Source: Martinezella calliandrae
GTDB lineage: Bacteria > Pseudomonadota > Alphaproteobacteria > Rhizobiales > Rhizobiaceae
Direction of reading: 5' to 3'
NCBI RefSeq assembly: GCF_030272695.1
Contig: NZ_JARFYN010000015.1
Coordinates: 1-64,000, forward strand
Length of the DNA: 64,000 bases
Positions 1-8,722 of this stretch are shown in pieces. The stretch's first letter is position 1, and each line of letters opens with the position of its first letter. The notes below the pieces were generated by a model. The model did no database searches. It saw nothing but the letters and a program-made list of their open reading frames with translations, and had not been told where the DNA came from. The position numbers were made by a program, and so were the translations under genes.

Positions 1-1
1 G

Positions 2-103
2 GCCATCCATGCCCATATCCACTACCGCACCTTCCTCAACGGCAACCGCACCATCGTCTTCCCGGCAAGCCCCGGAAGCTATGCCTCGGAGAGGATGGGG
101 TGA
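2..103 (+). CDS. 3' end of an unidentified protein-coding gene (partial)
   Basis: The first bases read as 33 codons closed by TGA at 101-103. The frame encodes a plausible protein C-terminus with an HAHIHYRTF stretch followed by IVFPASPGSY. The gene begins left of the window. The His-rich stretch and the PGSY segment resemble the end of some metallophosphoesterases, but too little is present to name a family. Confidence 0.45.
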   Translation, partial: AIHAHIHYRTFLNGNRTIVFPASPGSYASERMG

Positions 104-260
104 GATGCGGTCGGCGCAGCCCATGGAGCACCGAGCGCCTGAGAGACACCGAAGCGCCGAGTAACCCGGGATTCGATCTGGACGCCCCCTTTCCTTTTCC
201 GGCCGAAATGCGATTTAATGCGGCCGATATCGAATCGCTTGCGGGTTCCGGAGGACGGAG

Positions 261-818
261 ATGCCAGCACATTTGTATAGAGTTCTGCCGCTCTCGGCCC
301 TGGCTATTCTCGTGGCCGCGCGGGTCTCGACCGCAGCGATATCGGAGGAAGACCCTTCGAAGATCAATCTCGCGAAGCTGATCGAATGCACCACATACGA
401 CGTGCCAAGCTATAACAGCTTTTCCATGTGGTTGACGGGACCGGAAAGTGATGAGGCGATGAAGCTGTTCGGCATTACCGAACAGCCGTCGAACAACCTT
501 CTGCTGCGGGAATTCAAGCTGGCGAAGCCGATCACCGTTTTTGGCCGACAGACAGACAGGATCGCCTTTGCCTCCTCCGGTCCGCTGGCTCTATTCGACG
601 AGGCCGATCCGCACCCGATCGCCAAGCAGCTGGATGTCACCGCCGCGGTCGACAGGTTCGACAAATTCCTGGCCGAGAAGGAAATATTCTCCAAAAAGGA
701 GCAATTGGAGAATTCCGACACGGTGCTGCACACACGCATCGCCCTCGACGTCTCGACCGATATCTACCATCCCGGAAAAACACTGGCGGGTTGCAGCTAT
801 TCGATCGAGGTTGAGTGA
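261..818 (+). CDS. Hypothetical exported protein
   Basis: This 185-residue protein starts at an ATG with a GGAGG ribosome-binding site six bases upstream. Residues 1 to about 25 form a Sec signal peptide: a short basic start, a hydrophobic core (LSALAILVAA) and a small-residue cleavage site near VSTA. The mature part has two cysteines, C43 and C178, which could form a disulfide in the periplasm. There is no membrane segment after the signal and no motif I recognise. It stands alone between the unfinished upstream gene and the large fusion gene. The coding call is good; the function is unknown. Confidence 0.75.
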   Translation: MPAHLYRVLPLSALAILVAARVSTAAISEEDPSKINLAKLIECTTYDVPSYNSFSMWLTGPESDEAMKLFGITEQPSNNLLLREFKLAKPITVFGRQTDRIAFASSGPLALFDEADPHPIAKQLDVTAAVDRFDKFLAEKEIFSKKEQLENSDTVLHTRIALDVSTDIYHPGKTLAGCSYSIEVE

Positions 819-987
819 GGTCCGCGCCAGATTGGAATGCTGGGCCGACCTTTGTGCTCAATGAACGCGCGGGCGCACTAGGCAGGCGCGATTGGGAGCC
901 TATCTTCCTTCCAATCATTCATTTTCGGTGATTTTCTTTTGGACGGAATGGTTTAGTGTCGACGCAGATAAACCATCCGGGGGTGCC

Positions 988-3915
988 ATGACCGACGCTG
1001 CGCTCGTCAATCGCATGCAACTGCCGAGACCGGATACGACGCCGGAAGCGGCCGCGGAGATCTTGCAGACGCATTACGGCCTGGTCGGAACGCTCACCGA
1101 ACTGGGCAGCCAGCAGGACCGCAACTACCGCATCGACGCAGGCGATAACAGCTACGTTCTGAAGATCTGCCGGACGGAATATGATACGGTCGAGTTGGAG
1201 GCGCAAAACGCCGCCATCCGCCATCTGCATGCAAAACCGGATGCGCCGCGCGTCCCGAATATCGTGCCCTCTCTCAACGGCCGAGAAATCCTCGTCGTCA
1301 CCATACGTGAGCAGGATTATCTTGTCCGGCTGCTCAGCTATCTTCCCGGTCGGTCGCTGACGCGGCGCAAGCACCTGCCCATAGCCTCGGTGTCGGCACT
1401 CGGCGCCCTCTCAGCCCGGCTCGCTCGCGATCTTGCGGATTTCGACCATCCCGGACTGCACCGCAGTCTGCAATGGGACCTGCGCCGCGCGGGGCCTGTC
1501 GCCGTGCAGCTCCTGTCGGCAATCACCGACCATGAGGCTCGCGACCGCATCGCCAAGGCGATGGTTGCGGCCGTCAAGCGCATCCAGCCGCTTGCGAGCG
1601 GGCTTCGCGTGCAGCCTGTCCATCACGACGTTACGGACGATAATGTTGTCAGTCACCCCGATGTGCACGGGCAGCCGATTCCTGATGGGGTGATCGATTT
1701 CGGGGACATCATCCAGGGCTGGCTAGTGGGCGACCTCGCCGTCACCTGTGCCTCGTTGCTCCACCACGCCGAAGGCGATCCCTTCTACATCATTCCTGCC
1801 ATCAAGACCTATCACGCGATCTACCCGCTTGAGGAAGCAGAGTTGAGGGCGCTCTGGCCACTGATCGTCGCCCGCGCCGTGATTCTTGCCGCGAGCAGCG
1901 AGCAGCAGCTCGCCATCGATCCCGACAACGACTATGTGCGCGGCAATCTCGAATTCGAGCGCAAGATTTTCGACGTCGCCACCGGCGCGCAGCCAGAAGT
2001 GATGGAGGCGGCGATCCTCCGGGCCGTGGGCATCGACGTTGCGCCGATTGCCACCGATACCTGGTCGGCGTTGCTGCCCGACATTGCATCGGACCGTATT
2101 GCTGCCGTCGATCTTTCGGTGACCAGCCCGCACTTTGCCGATGGCAATTGGCAGAAACCGGATATGGACTGGCGGTTGCTCGCCAAGGCGGCAATCGCCT
2201 CCGGCACGGCCGCGACTCGCTACGGAGAGTTTCGTCTGTCGCATGCCGATCTCCTCAGCATGGCGCCGCCGCAGAATTTCGCGCTCCATAGCGATGTCTG
2301 CCTGCCGGCTGGCACGGCGGTTGCCGCCCCCTTTGCCGGGCGCATCCAATGGCACGGCCAGCATCTGGTTCTCGTTGGCGAAGCGATCAGCCTGCATCTC
2401 GACGGCATCGAGTGCACGTTGGAAGAAGGCGCCGCAACCGAGCAAGGCGCTGACATCGGCACGATCGGCAGCGAGGGTTCGGCTATCGGGGGGTTGCGAG
2501 TGCAGCTCTGCCGCGTCCAGGGGCTGGTACCACCGCTCTTTGCCGCGCCACACCACGCCAGTGGCTGGTCAGCCATCTGCCCTTCGCCGGCAACCCTCCT
2601 CAGCGAAGCTTGCGAAGCGCCGCGGCTGGACAGTGCCGCACTTTTGGCCCGGCGCGAGGCGCATTTCGCCAAGCCGCAAAAACACTATTACGAGGTGCCG
2701 CCGCAGATCGAGCGCGGTTGGCACGAGTTCCTGTTCGATGTAAAGGGCCGCGCCTATCTCGACATGGTCAACAACGTGACCATGATCGGTCATGCGCATC
2801 CGCGCCTGACGGCGGCCATCGAGCAGCAATGGTCGCGCCTCAACACCAATTCCCGCTTCCACTATGTCGCCGTTGCCGAATTTTCCGAGAGGCTGGCGGC
2901 GCTTGCGCCGGAAGGTCTCGAGAGCGTCTTCCTTGTCAACAGCGGTTCGGAAGCCAACGATCTCGCCATCCGACTTGCCTGGGCGCACACCGGCAAAAAA
3001 AACATGCTGTGCCTACTGGAGGCCTATCACGGCTGGACGTTGGGAAGCGATGCCGTCTCCACCTCCATTGCCGACAATCCGCGGGCCTTGACAACGCGGC
3101 CCGACTGGGTGCATCCGCTCGTCGCGCCCAATACCTATCGCGGTCCCTTCCGCGGACCGGATTCGGCGGCGGATTACCTGGCCGGTGTTACGACCCTGTT
3201 GGAGACCATCGACGAGAGGGCCGAAGGCCTTGCCGGTATCATTGCAGAACCGGCCTATGGCAACGCCGGCGGCATCGCCTTGCCACGCGGCTATCTCGCC
3301 GAGGTCTACGCCGCCATCCGCAAACGCGGCGGCCTCTGCATCGCCGACGAGGTGCAGGTGGGTTACGGTCGGCTTGGTCATCACTTCTGGGGTTTCGAGC
3401 AGCAGGACGTCGTGCCCGATATCATCACCATCGCCAAAGGCATGGGCAACGGCCACCCGCTCGGCGCGGTCATCACCAGGCGGGAGATCGCCGAATCACT
3501 TGAGAAGGAGGGATATTTCTTCTCATCGTCCGGCGGCAGTCCGGTGGGCTCCGTCGTCGGGCTTACCGTGCTCGACATCATTAAGGACGAGGGCCTGCAG
3601 GAGAATGCGCGAATGATCGGCGATCATCTGAAGGTAGGACTGATCGGGCTGATGGAGCGCTTTCCGCTGATCGGCGCCGTGCATGGTATGGGCCTCTATC
3701 TCGGCGTCGAATTCGTCCGCGACCACGAGACGCTGACGCCGGCCACGGAAGCGACGTCGGCCATATGCGAACGGCTGCTCGAGCTCGGAGTCATCATGCA
3801 GCCGACCGGCGATCACCTTAATGTGTTGAAGATAAAACCGCCGCTTTGTCTTTCGGCGGACAGCGCGGATTTCTTCGTCAAAGCCCTGGAAAGGGCCCTG
3901 GAAGACGGCTTCTAG
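988..3915 (+). CDS. Three-domain fusion: APH-type kinase, degenerate M23 domain, class III PLP aminotransferase/phospho-lyase
   Basis: A 975-residue protein from the ATG at 988; the frame is open further upstream, but only weak TTG starts lie there. Residues 1 to about 350 are an aminoglycoside-phosphotransferase fold kinase with the catalytic loop HHDVTDDN (212-219) and the metal-binding DFGDI (237-241). Residues about 425-525 resemble an M23 peptidase/lipoyl-like barrel but lack the terminal HxH zinc motif. Residues about 550-975 are a class III aminotransferase with the PLP lysine K817 in IAKGMGNGHP and the SSGGSPVG segment. The kinase resembles hydroxylysine kinase and the PLP domain resembles ethanolamine-phosphate / phosphohydroxylysine phospho-lyases. 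Inference: it phosphorylates a hydroxylated amine and then eliminates phosphate and ammonia. Substrate is unproven. Confidence 0.85.
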   Translation: MTDAALVNRMQLPRPDTTPEAAAEILQTHYGLVGTLTELGSQQDRNYRIDAGDNSYVLKICRTEYDTVELEAQNAAIRHLHAKPDAPRVPNIVPSLNGREILVVTIREQDYLVRLLSYLPGRSLTRRKHLPIASVSALGALSARLARDLADFDHPGLHRSLQWDLRRAGPVAVQLLSAITDHEARDRIAKAMVAAVKRIQPLASGLRVQPVHHDVTDDNVVSHPDVHGQPIPDGVIDFGDIIQGWLVGDLAVTCASLLHHAEGDPFYIIPAIKTYHAIYPLEEAELRALWPLIVARAVILAASSEQQLAIDPDNDYVRGNLEFERKIFDVATGAQPEVMEAAILRAVGIDVAPIATDTWSALLPDIASDRIAAVDLSVTSPHFADGNWQKPDMDWRLLAKAAIASGTAATRYGEFRLSHADLLSMAPPQNFALHSDVCLPAGTAVAAPFAGRIQWHGQHLVLVGEAISLHLDGIECTLEEGAATEQGADIGTIGSEGSAIGGLRVQLCRVQGLVPPLFAAPHHASGWSAICPSPATLLSEACEAPRLDSAALLARREAHFAKPQKHYYEVPPQIERGWHEFLFDVKGRAYLDMVNNVTMIGHAHPRLTAAIEQQWSRLNTNSRFHYVAVAEFSERLAALAPEGLESVFLVNSGSEANDLAIRLAWAHTGKKNMLCLLEAYHGWTLGSDAVSTSIADNPRALTTRPDWVHPLVAPNTYRGPFRGPDSAADYLAGVTTLLETIDERAEGLAGIIAEPAYGNAGGIALPRGYLAEVYAAIRKRGGLCIADEVQVGYGRLGHHFWGFEQQDVVPDIITIAKGMGNGHPLGAVITRREIAESLEKEGYFFSSSGGSPVGSVVGLTVLDIIKDEGLQENARMIGDHLKVGLIGLMERFPLIGAVHGMGLYLGVEFVRDHETLTPATEATSAICERLLELGVIMQPTGDHLNVLKIKPPLCLSADSADFFVKALERALEDGF

Positions 3916-4420
3916 GCGCATTTTCCTGACCGTTCATCACCGAGGTGATTTCGTGACGAGCTGATTTTAATGCTCGTCAGGCATTGCCGAATCCAATGCC
4001 AGTTCCTATCTCTGTTTCGGTGATCGGCAATGCCGTTCCAGCCTCGGAGCTTGCGCGTAAGTTGACACAACCTTTCTCGCAATGCGCTGGATTCGGAATT
4101 TTATTTTCTCGATCGTCGATATTTTGACATCTTTCGGAATATGTTTCTGAGGATGGAATGGCTATTATCTACCAAGATTGTAGACAATAGCAGTGGATCG
4201 CGGGCCCTATCATTGGAGCCCATACAAGTACAACGCCAACTAAGGAAGTGACATGCTGAATATTAAAGTCATCGCTTCGATCCTTGGGCGGTCCGTGCTT
4301 GGCCATGACCGCCCGGGCGCATTCTCCCGCCCGCGCTGTCGAATGTGACGTTCGTCCCCTTATCGGATTCAAACAGTCAATTCGCCATGTCTGCGCCACT
4401 AGGGTGCGGAGGGAGTATTT
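3916..4420 (+). other. Gene-free stretch with inverted repeats
   Basis: No convincing gene is seen. A hairpin with 7-bp arms (3955-3961 and 3972-3978) and an 11-bp perfect inverted repeat (3980-3990 with 4024-4034) follow the fusion gene and may end its transcript. A palindromic TTGTnnACAA box near 4175-4190 resembles GntR-family operators. The only open frame with a ribosome-binding site encodes 31 residues (4253-4348) and looks unremarkable. Confidence 0.4.
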
Positions 4421-4615
4421 ATGAAGAAGCAAGTCATCGAATATGCTGGCGTTCCCGTCGGCATCGTTGTTCCGGATGAAGATCGGTTGAAGTTCATCGC
4501 GGTAAAATACCACGTCCACGATCTGGACGAACACCGCTTTAGAAACACGGACGAGGTCAAGCTCGCCATCCGCGATCTTCTCAATCGCCAACAAGCTAAA
4601 CCGATCCACGTTTGA
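4421..4615 (+). CDS. Small hypothetical protein (64 aa)
   Basis: A 64-residue protein starting at ATG with a strong GGAGGG ribosome-binding site seven bases upstream. It is charged and soluble, without signal peptide or membrane segment, and has no cysteine. The sequence (MKKQVIEYAGVPVGIVVPDE and onward) has alternating hydrophobic strands and a C-terminal helix, as in small rhizobial conserved hypotheticals. Its stop codon lies in the loop of a perfect hairpin, so it is probably a monocistronic unit. I cannot name a function. Confidence 0.6.
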   Translation: MKKQVIEYAGVPVGIVVPDEDRLKFIAVKYHVHDLDEHRFRNTDEVKLAIRDLLNRQQAKPIHV

Positions 4616-4629
4616 TGGATCGGTTTAGC
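4595..4629 (+). terminator. Perfect 13-bp hairpin overlapping the stop codon of the 64-aa gene
   Basis: GCTAAACCGATCC (4595-4607) and its exact complement (4617-4629) flank a 9-nt loop containing the TGA stop. A pyrimidine-rich run (ATTTCCTTT) follows. It fits a factor-independent terminator or an mRNA 3'-end stabiliser. The unusual point is that coding sequence forms the left arm. Confidence 0.55.
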
Positions 4630-4644
4630 CATTTCCTTTGCGTC

Positions 4645-4800
4645 ACCCGCCCTCGCCCTTCGAGGGCCCCGCGGGCCACCCCAGGGGTGAGGGCCGACAT
4701 TTTGTACCGAGCGCGGCGTTCTCTCCGCCCTCTTTGTGAGGTGCGGAGCTGAAGGCCAGAGCCTCGAACCACGAGGGTCGGCCTCGGCGGCCATCGCCGC
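4645..4800. repeat. Rhizobial intergenic mosaic palindrome (RIME-like)
   Basis: Two GC-rich imperfect palindromes lie side by side. The first runs from CCCTCGCCC near 4650 to GGGTGAGGG near 4693. The second runs from TTTGTGAGGTGCGGAGC (about 4733-4749) to GCCTCGAACCACGAGG (about 4761-4776). Their TGAGGTGC and GCCTCGAA modules recall the intergenic palindromic mosaics of rhizobia. Assignment to a named family needs a genome-wide search. Confidence 0.4.
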
Positions 4801-4878
4801 AAACATCTTGTCTTTTCCCCCTCTTTGCGATCCTATCGCCATGACCGCCTCGCGCTTCGAAAAGCGAAGGATTTTTCA

Positions 4879-5874
4879 TTGGCTGATCTCCTCAATCTCC
4901 TGACCGATATCGAAGGCGTCGCCGTCGGTCATTGCACGGACCTTGCGCTTGCTTCCGGCGTCACGGCCATCATCTTCGACGAGCCGGCAGTCACCTCCTG
5001 CTCGGTACTCGGCGGTGCGCCGGGCGGACGGGACACGGCACTGCTCGATCCGGCCATGACGTTTGGTGTGGTCGACGGCCTGGTACTGTCGGGCGGTTCG
5101 GCCTTCGGTCTCGATGCGGCAGGCGGGGTGCAGGCGGGTTTGCGCGACATCGGGCGCGGCCTGCAGGTGGGCAGCGCGCGCGTACCATTGGTGCCGCAGG
5201 CGATCCTCTTCGATCTCATCAATGGCGGGAACAAGGATTGGGGCTTGCATTCGCCCTATCGCGACATGGGTTACGCCGCCTTCAGGGCCGCAGGCAAGGG
5301 CGTCTTCCTGCTCGGCACGGTCGGCGCCGGCACCGGAGCGACGACGGCAACGGTCAAAGGCGGCCTCGGCTCGGCCAGTGCCGTCAGCAGCCAGGGACAC
5401 AGGATCGCGGCTATTGTCGCCGTCAATGCGCTGGGCTCGGCCACCATCGGCGAAGGCCCGCATTTCTGGGCCGCTGCCTTCGAGATCGGCAGGGAATTCG
5501 GCGGTCTCGGCATGCCCACGACCATAGACTCGCGCCTGAGGCTGAAGGGCGCGAATGTCACGGCAACAACGATCGGCGCCATCGTCACCGACGCTGCGTT
5601 GACCAAGGCGGAAGCGCATCGGTTGTCGATCTGCGGTCATGACGGCCTTGCCCGCGCGCTCTTGCCGACGCATCTGCCGCTTGACGGCGACACGGTTTTT
5701 GCCGCTTCGACCGGCAAACACAAAAGGGACGACCTGCAAAGCTTCATGGAACTGTGCCATCTCGCGACCATCGTCATGGCGCGCGCGATTGCCCGCGGCG
5801 TCTACGAAGCGACGGTGCTGCCCATCGAAGGCGCGCAGCCGGCCTGGCGGGACCGCTTTCCGGACTGGAGCTGA
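4879..5874 (+). CDS. S58 (DmpA/P1) family aminopeptidase
   Basis: The protein belongs to the N-terminal-nucleophile peptidase family S58, whose precursors cut themselves into two chains and whose members include L-aminopeptidase/D-esterases and beta-peptidyl aminopeptidases. The N-terminus has the family LTDIEGVAVGH start and the GLVLSGGSAFGLDAAGG segment. The new chain start is expected at the NVTATTIGAIVTDA motif, with T230 or T231 as nucleophile, followed by CGHDGLARA. I choose the TTG at 4879 (331 residues) because a GAAGG site lies eight bases upstream and the family sequence begins there; a longer TTG start at 4825 lacks both. It lies just upstream of a peptide-type ABC importer, which suggests a role in using short peptides. 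Confidence 0.85.
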   Translation: MADLLNLLTDIEGVAVGHCTDLALASGVTAIIFDEPAVTSCSVLGGAPGGRDTALLDPAMTFGVVDGLVLSGGSAFGLDAAGGVQAGLRDIGRGLQVGSARVPLVPQAILFDLINGGNKDWGLHSPYRDMGYAAFRAAGKGVFLLGTVGAGTGATTATVKGGLGSASAVSSQGHRIAAIVAVNALGSATIGEGPHFWAAAFEIGREFGGLGMPTTIDSRLRLKGANVTATTIGAIVTDAALTKAEAHRLSICGHDGLARALLPTHLPLDGDTVFAASTGKHKRDDLQSFMELCHLATIVMARAIARGVYEATVLPIEGAQPAWRDRFPDWS

Positions 5875-6147
5875 TGCGAGCCGACGCCATACCCCAGTTG
5901 GTGAAAAACCTGAAAGTCGCGCTGATGGCGATCAGCCGGCAGATCGAAAATCTCGGATATCTTTTCAGCACGCATGCGGTCGAGTGTAGCGTCCGCGAGG
6001 AACTCCAACGGAGCCAATTCAGTCCAGCCGTATCAGCTATACGGGTCACACATTTTCGGAATTGCGTGTGCGCTTGCGAGATGACACTATTTTGAAAAAT
6101 TATGCAGGCGGGAAACCGGCGTCGCGAGCTGCAATGTGGGAACTGAA

Positions 6148-7677
6148 ATGACCAAGTTTTTAAGTCCAAGCCTGGGCGATTTTGCTCGCCGTCTAGCCTA
6201 TGGCGCCGCGATATCGGCCGGGTTGCTGATGCTAGGCCTGACGCCCGCCGAAGCGGCCAAGACGACGCTGAATATCGGCATGAGCGTCGAGCCGGCTGGC
6301 CTTGATCCGACGATCGCCGCGCCCGTCGCCATAGGTCAGGTGACCTGGCAGAACATTTACGAAGGACTGGTCGCCATCGACGAGAGCGGCAAGATCGTGC
6401 CGCAGCTCGCCAAAAGCTGGGATATTTCCTCCGACGGCCTCACCTACACATTCAAGCTGCAGACCGGCGTCAAATTCCATGACGGCGAGGCCTTCGATTC
6501 AGCGGCGGCGAAATTCGCGCTCGACCGTGCCCGTGACGGCAAATCCGTCAATCCGCAGAAGCGGTTCTTTGCAACCATCGCCTCGATCGACGCGCCGGAT
6601 CCCGAAACACTTGTGCTGCATCTCTCTTCGCCAACCGGCAGCCTGCTTTATTGGCTCGGCTGGCCGTCTTCGGTCATGATCGGCCCGAAATCTGCCGCCG
6701 ACGACAAGACCACGCCTGTAGGCACCGGTCCATTCAAATTTTCGACCTGGGCCAAGGGGGACCATGTGGAGCTCGTGAAGAACCCGGATTACTGGAACAA
6801 ATCCGTCGACGTAAAACTCGACAAGGTGACCTTCCACTTCATCTCCGATCCGCAGGCGCAAACGGCAGCCCTGAAGGCCGGCGACCTCGACGCATTTCCG
6901 GAATTCGCGGCACCCGAGCTCATGAATACTTTCGACGGCGACGCGCGACTGATGACCAAGGTCGGTAATACCGAGCTCAAGGTGGTTGCAGGCATGAACA
7001 ATGCGCGCAAGCCGTTCGACGATAAGCGGGTGCGACAGGCTTTGATGATGGCGCTCGACCGCAAGACGATCATCGACGGCGCCTGGTCCGGCTTCGGCAC
7101 GGCGATCGGCAGCCACTATACGCCGAATGATCCGGGATACCAGGATCTGACGGGCACGCTGCCCTACGACCCGACCAAGGCCAAGGCCCTGCTTGCTGAA
7201 GCCGGCTATCCCAACGGCTTCACCTTCACTATCAAAACACCGCAAATGGCCTATGCTCCGAGAAGCGCCCAGGTGATGCAGGCGATGTTCGCCGATATCG
7301 GCGTTACCATGAACATCGAACCGACGGAATTTCCGGCGAAATGGGTGCAGGACGTCTTCTCCGGCCGCGACTACGACATGACCATCGTCGCCCATGCCGA
7401 GCCGCTGGACATCGACATCTATTCACGCGACCCATACTATTTCAATTATAAGAACCCGGTTTTCAACGAGCTGATAAAGAAGATCCAGCTAACCGCCGAC
7501 CCGGCCACACAGAACAAGCTCTATGGCGAGGCGCAGGCGATCCTGGCCGAGGATGCCCCCTCGCTCTTCCTCTTCGTCATGCCGAAACTCGGGATCTGGG
7601 ACAAGAAGCTGAAAGGGCTCTGGGAGAACGAGCCGATCCCATCGAATGTATTGACCAACGTCTTCTGGGAGGACTGA
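6148..7677 (+). CDS. ABC transporter substrate-binding protein, family 5 (peptide/opine/nickel type)
   Basis: A 509-residue periplasmic binding protein. An N-terminal signal peptide with a twin Arg before AYGAAISAGLLMLGL ends near PAEAA. The mature protein has the family 5 signature region (TLNIGMSVEPAGLDP, then YEGLVAIDESGKIVPQLAKSW and the GVKFHDGEAF segment). I take the ATG at 6148, which has GGGA six bases upstream, over an in-frame GTG at 6136. Two DppB/DppC-like permease genes and an amidase follow on the same strand, so this is the first gene of an uptake operon. The ligand is not evident; the adjacent S58 peptidase and amidase suggest short peptides or amides. Confidence 0.88.
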   Translation: MTKFLSPSLGDFARRLAYGAAISAGLLMLGLTPAEAAKTTLNIGMSVEPAGLDPTIAAPVAIGQVTWQNIYEGLVAIDESGKIVPQLAKSWDISSDGLTYTFKLQTGVKFHDGEAFDSAAAKFALDRARDGKSVNPQKRFFATIASIDAPDPETLVLHLSSPTGSLLYWLGWPSSVMIGPKSAADDKTTPVGTGPFKFSTWAKGDHVELVKNPDYWNKSVDVKLDKVTFHFISDPQAQTAALKAGDLDAFPEFAAPELMNTFDGDARLMTKVGNTELKVVAGMNNARKPFDDKRVRQALMMALDRKTIIDGAWSGFGTAIGSHYTPNDPGYQDLTGTLPYDPTKAKALLAEAGYPNGFTFTIKTPQMAYAPRSAQVMQAMFADIGVTMNIEPTEFPAKWVQDVFSGRDYDMTIVAHAEPLDIDIYSRDPYYFNYKNPVFNELIKKIQLTADPATQNKLYGEAQAILAEDAPSLFLFVMPKLGIWDKKLKGLWENEPIPSNVLTNVFWED

Positions 7678-7768
7678 TTTTTTTCACTTCCACGCGCACA
7701 GCCGGGCGAATCGTCTCGCACGCTGTCAAATGCTTCGATGCCGGAGATGATCCGGCCATGGACAGGTA

Positions 7769-8722
7769 ATGATCGTACTCCTCACCCGTCGGATCGTGGG
7801 TCTTATCCTGACCCTGGTCGCCGTTTCGCTGCTGGTCTTTGCGTTGATGGCCCTGCTGCCGGGCGATCCCGCCGCCATCACGCTTGGCACCTCGGCGTCA
7901 CCGGAGACCCTGGCAGCGCTGCGGCACGACATGGGCCTGGATCAACCGTTGGTCATCCGCTACAGCCAATGGCTTGCCGGCGCGCTGTCCGGCGATCTCG
8001 GCAAGTCCTACACCTATGGCGTACCGGTCGCCGGCCTCATAGTCGAGCGGCTGGCCGTGACGTTGCCGCTCGCGCTCCTCGCCATCATTCTTTCTATCCT
8101 CATTGCCGTGCCACTTGGCGTGGCGGCCGCTGCCCGACGGGGCGGTATCTTCGACATCATCGCCACGCTGTTTTCGCAGATGAGCATCGCCGTGCCCGGC
8201 TTTTGGGTGGCGCTGCTGTTGATTTTGCTTTTTTCCACCTCGCTCGGCTGGATGCCCGCAGGCGGATTTCCCGGCTGGGGCGAGGGCGTCGGGCCGGCGT
8301 TCAGAGCGCTGATCCTGCCGGCAGTGGCATTGGCTCTGCCGCAGGCCGGCGTACTAACCAGGGTTACCCGTTCGGCCGTGCTCGAAACGCTGAACGAGGA
8401 TTTCGCCCGTACGGCGCTCGCCAAGGGTCTGTCCGACGATGCCGTGCTCTGGGGTCATGTCTTACCGAACGCGCTGGTGCCGGTGCTGACCATTCTCGGG
8501 CTGCAGTCCAGCTTCCTCGTGGCCGGTGCCGTGCTGATCGAGAACGTCTTCAACCTTCCGGGTCTCGGGCGGCTCGCCTATCAAGCGCTCAGCCAGCGCG
8601 ACATTATCGTCATGCAGGACGTCGTGCTGTTTTTTGCCGGCCTCGTCATCATCATGAATTTCCTCGTCGATCTCTCCTATCTGGTCATCGACCCCAGGCT
8701 CCGCAGCGGAGACACGCGATGA
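7769..8722 (+). CDS. ABC transporter permease, DppB-like
   Basis: A 317-residue inner-membrane permease of the binding-protein-dependent family, with about six transmembrane helices. The first helix (IVGLILTLVAVSLLVFALMA) is followed by the DppB-type periplasmic segment LLPGDPAAITLG. The cytoplasmic coupling loop that docks on the ATPase is near residues 205-235 (EDFARTALAKGLSDDAVLWG, then LPNALVPVL). Its stop overlaps the start of the next permease by ATGA, indicating translational coupling. The partner binding protein lies 91 bases upstream. Confidence 0.9.
   Translation: MIVLLTRRIVGLILTLVAVSLLVFALMALLPGDPAAITLGTSASPETLAALRHDMGLDQPLVIRYSQWLAGALSGDLGKSYTYGVPVAGLIVERLAVTLPLALLAIILSILIAVPLGVAAAARRGGIFDIIATLFSQMSIAVPGFWVALLLILLFSTSLGWMPAGGFPGWGEGVGPAFRALILPAVALALPQAGVLTRVTRSAVLETLNEDFARTALAKGLSDDAVLWGHVLPNALVPVLTILGLQSSFLVAGAVLIENVFNLPGLGRLAYQALSQRDIIVMQDVVLFFAGLVIIMNFLVDLSYLVIDPRLRSGDTR

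Noticed and set aside
4253-4348. 31-codon frame with AAGGAAG upstream, before the 64-aa gene
   Set aside because: The ribosome-binding site is good, but the sequence is rich in Arg and Pro with no conservation signal or following link. It is too short to call.
5802-6017. Minus-strand frame with MAPLEFLADATLDRMRAEKI-type sequence
   Set aside because: No ribosome-binding site, and it partly overlaps the S58 gene end. It may be a shadow or a remnant; evidence is not enough.
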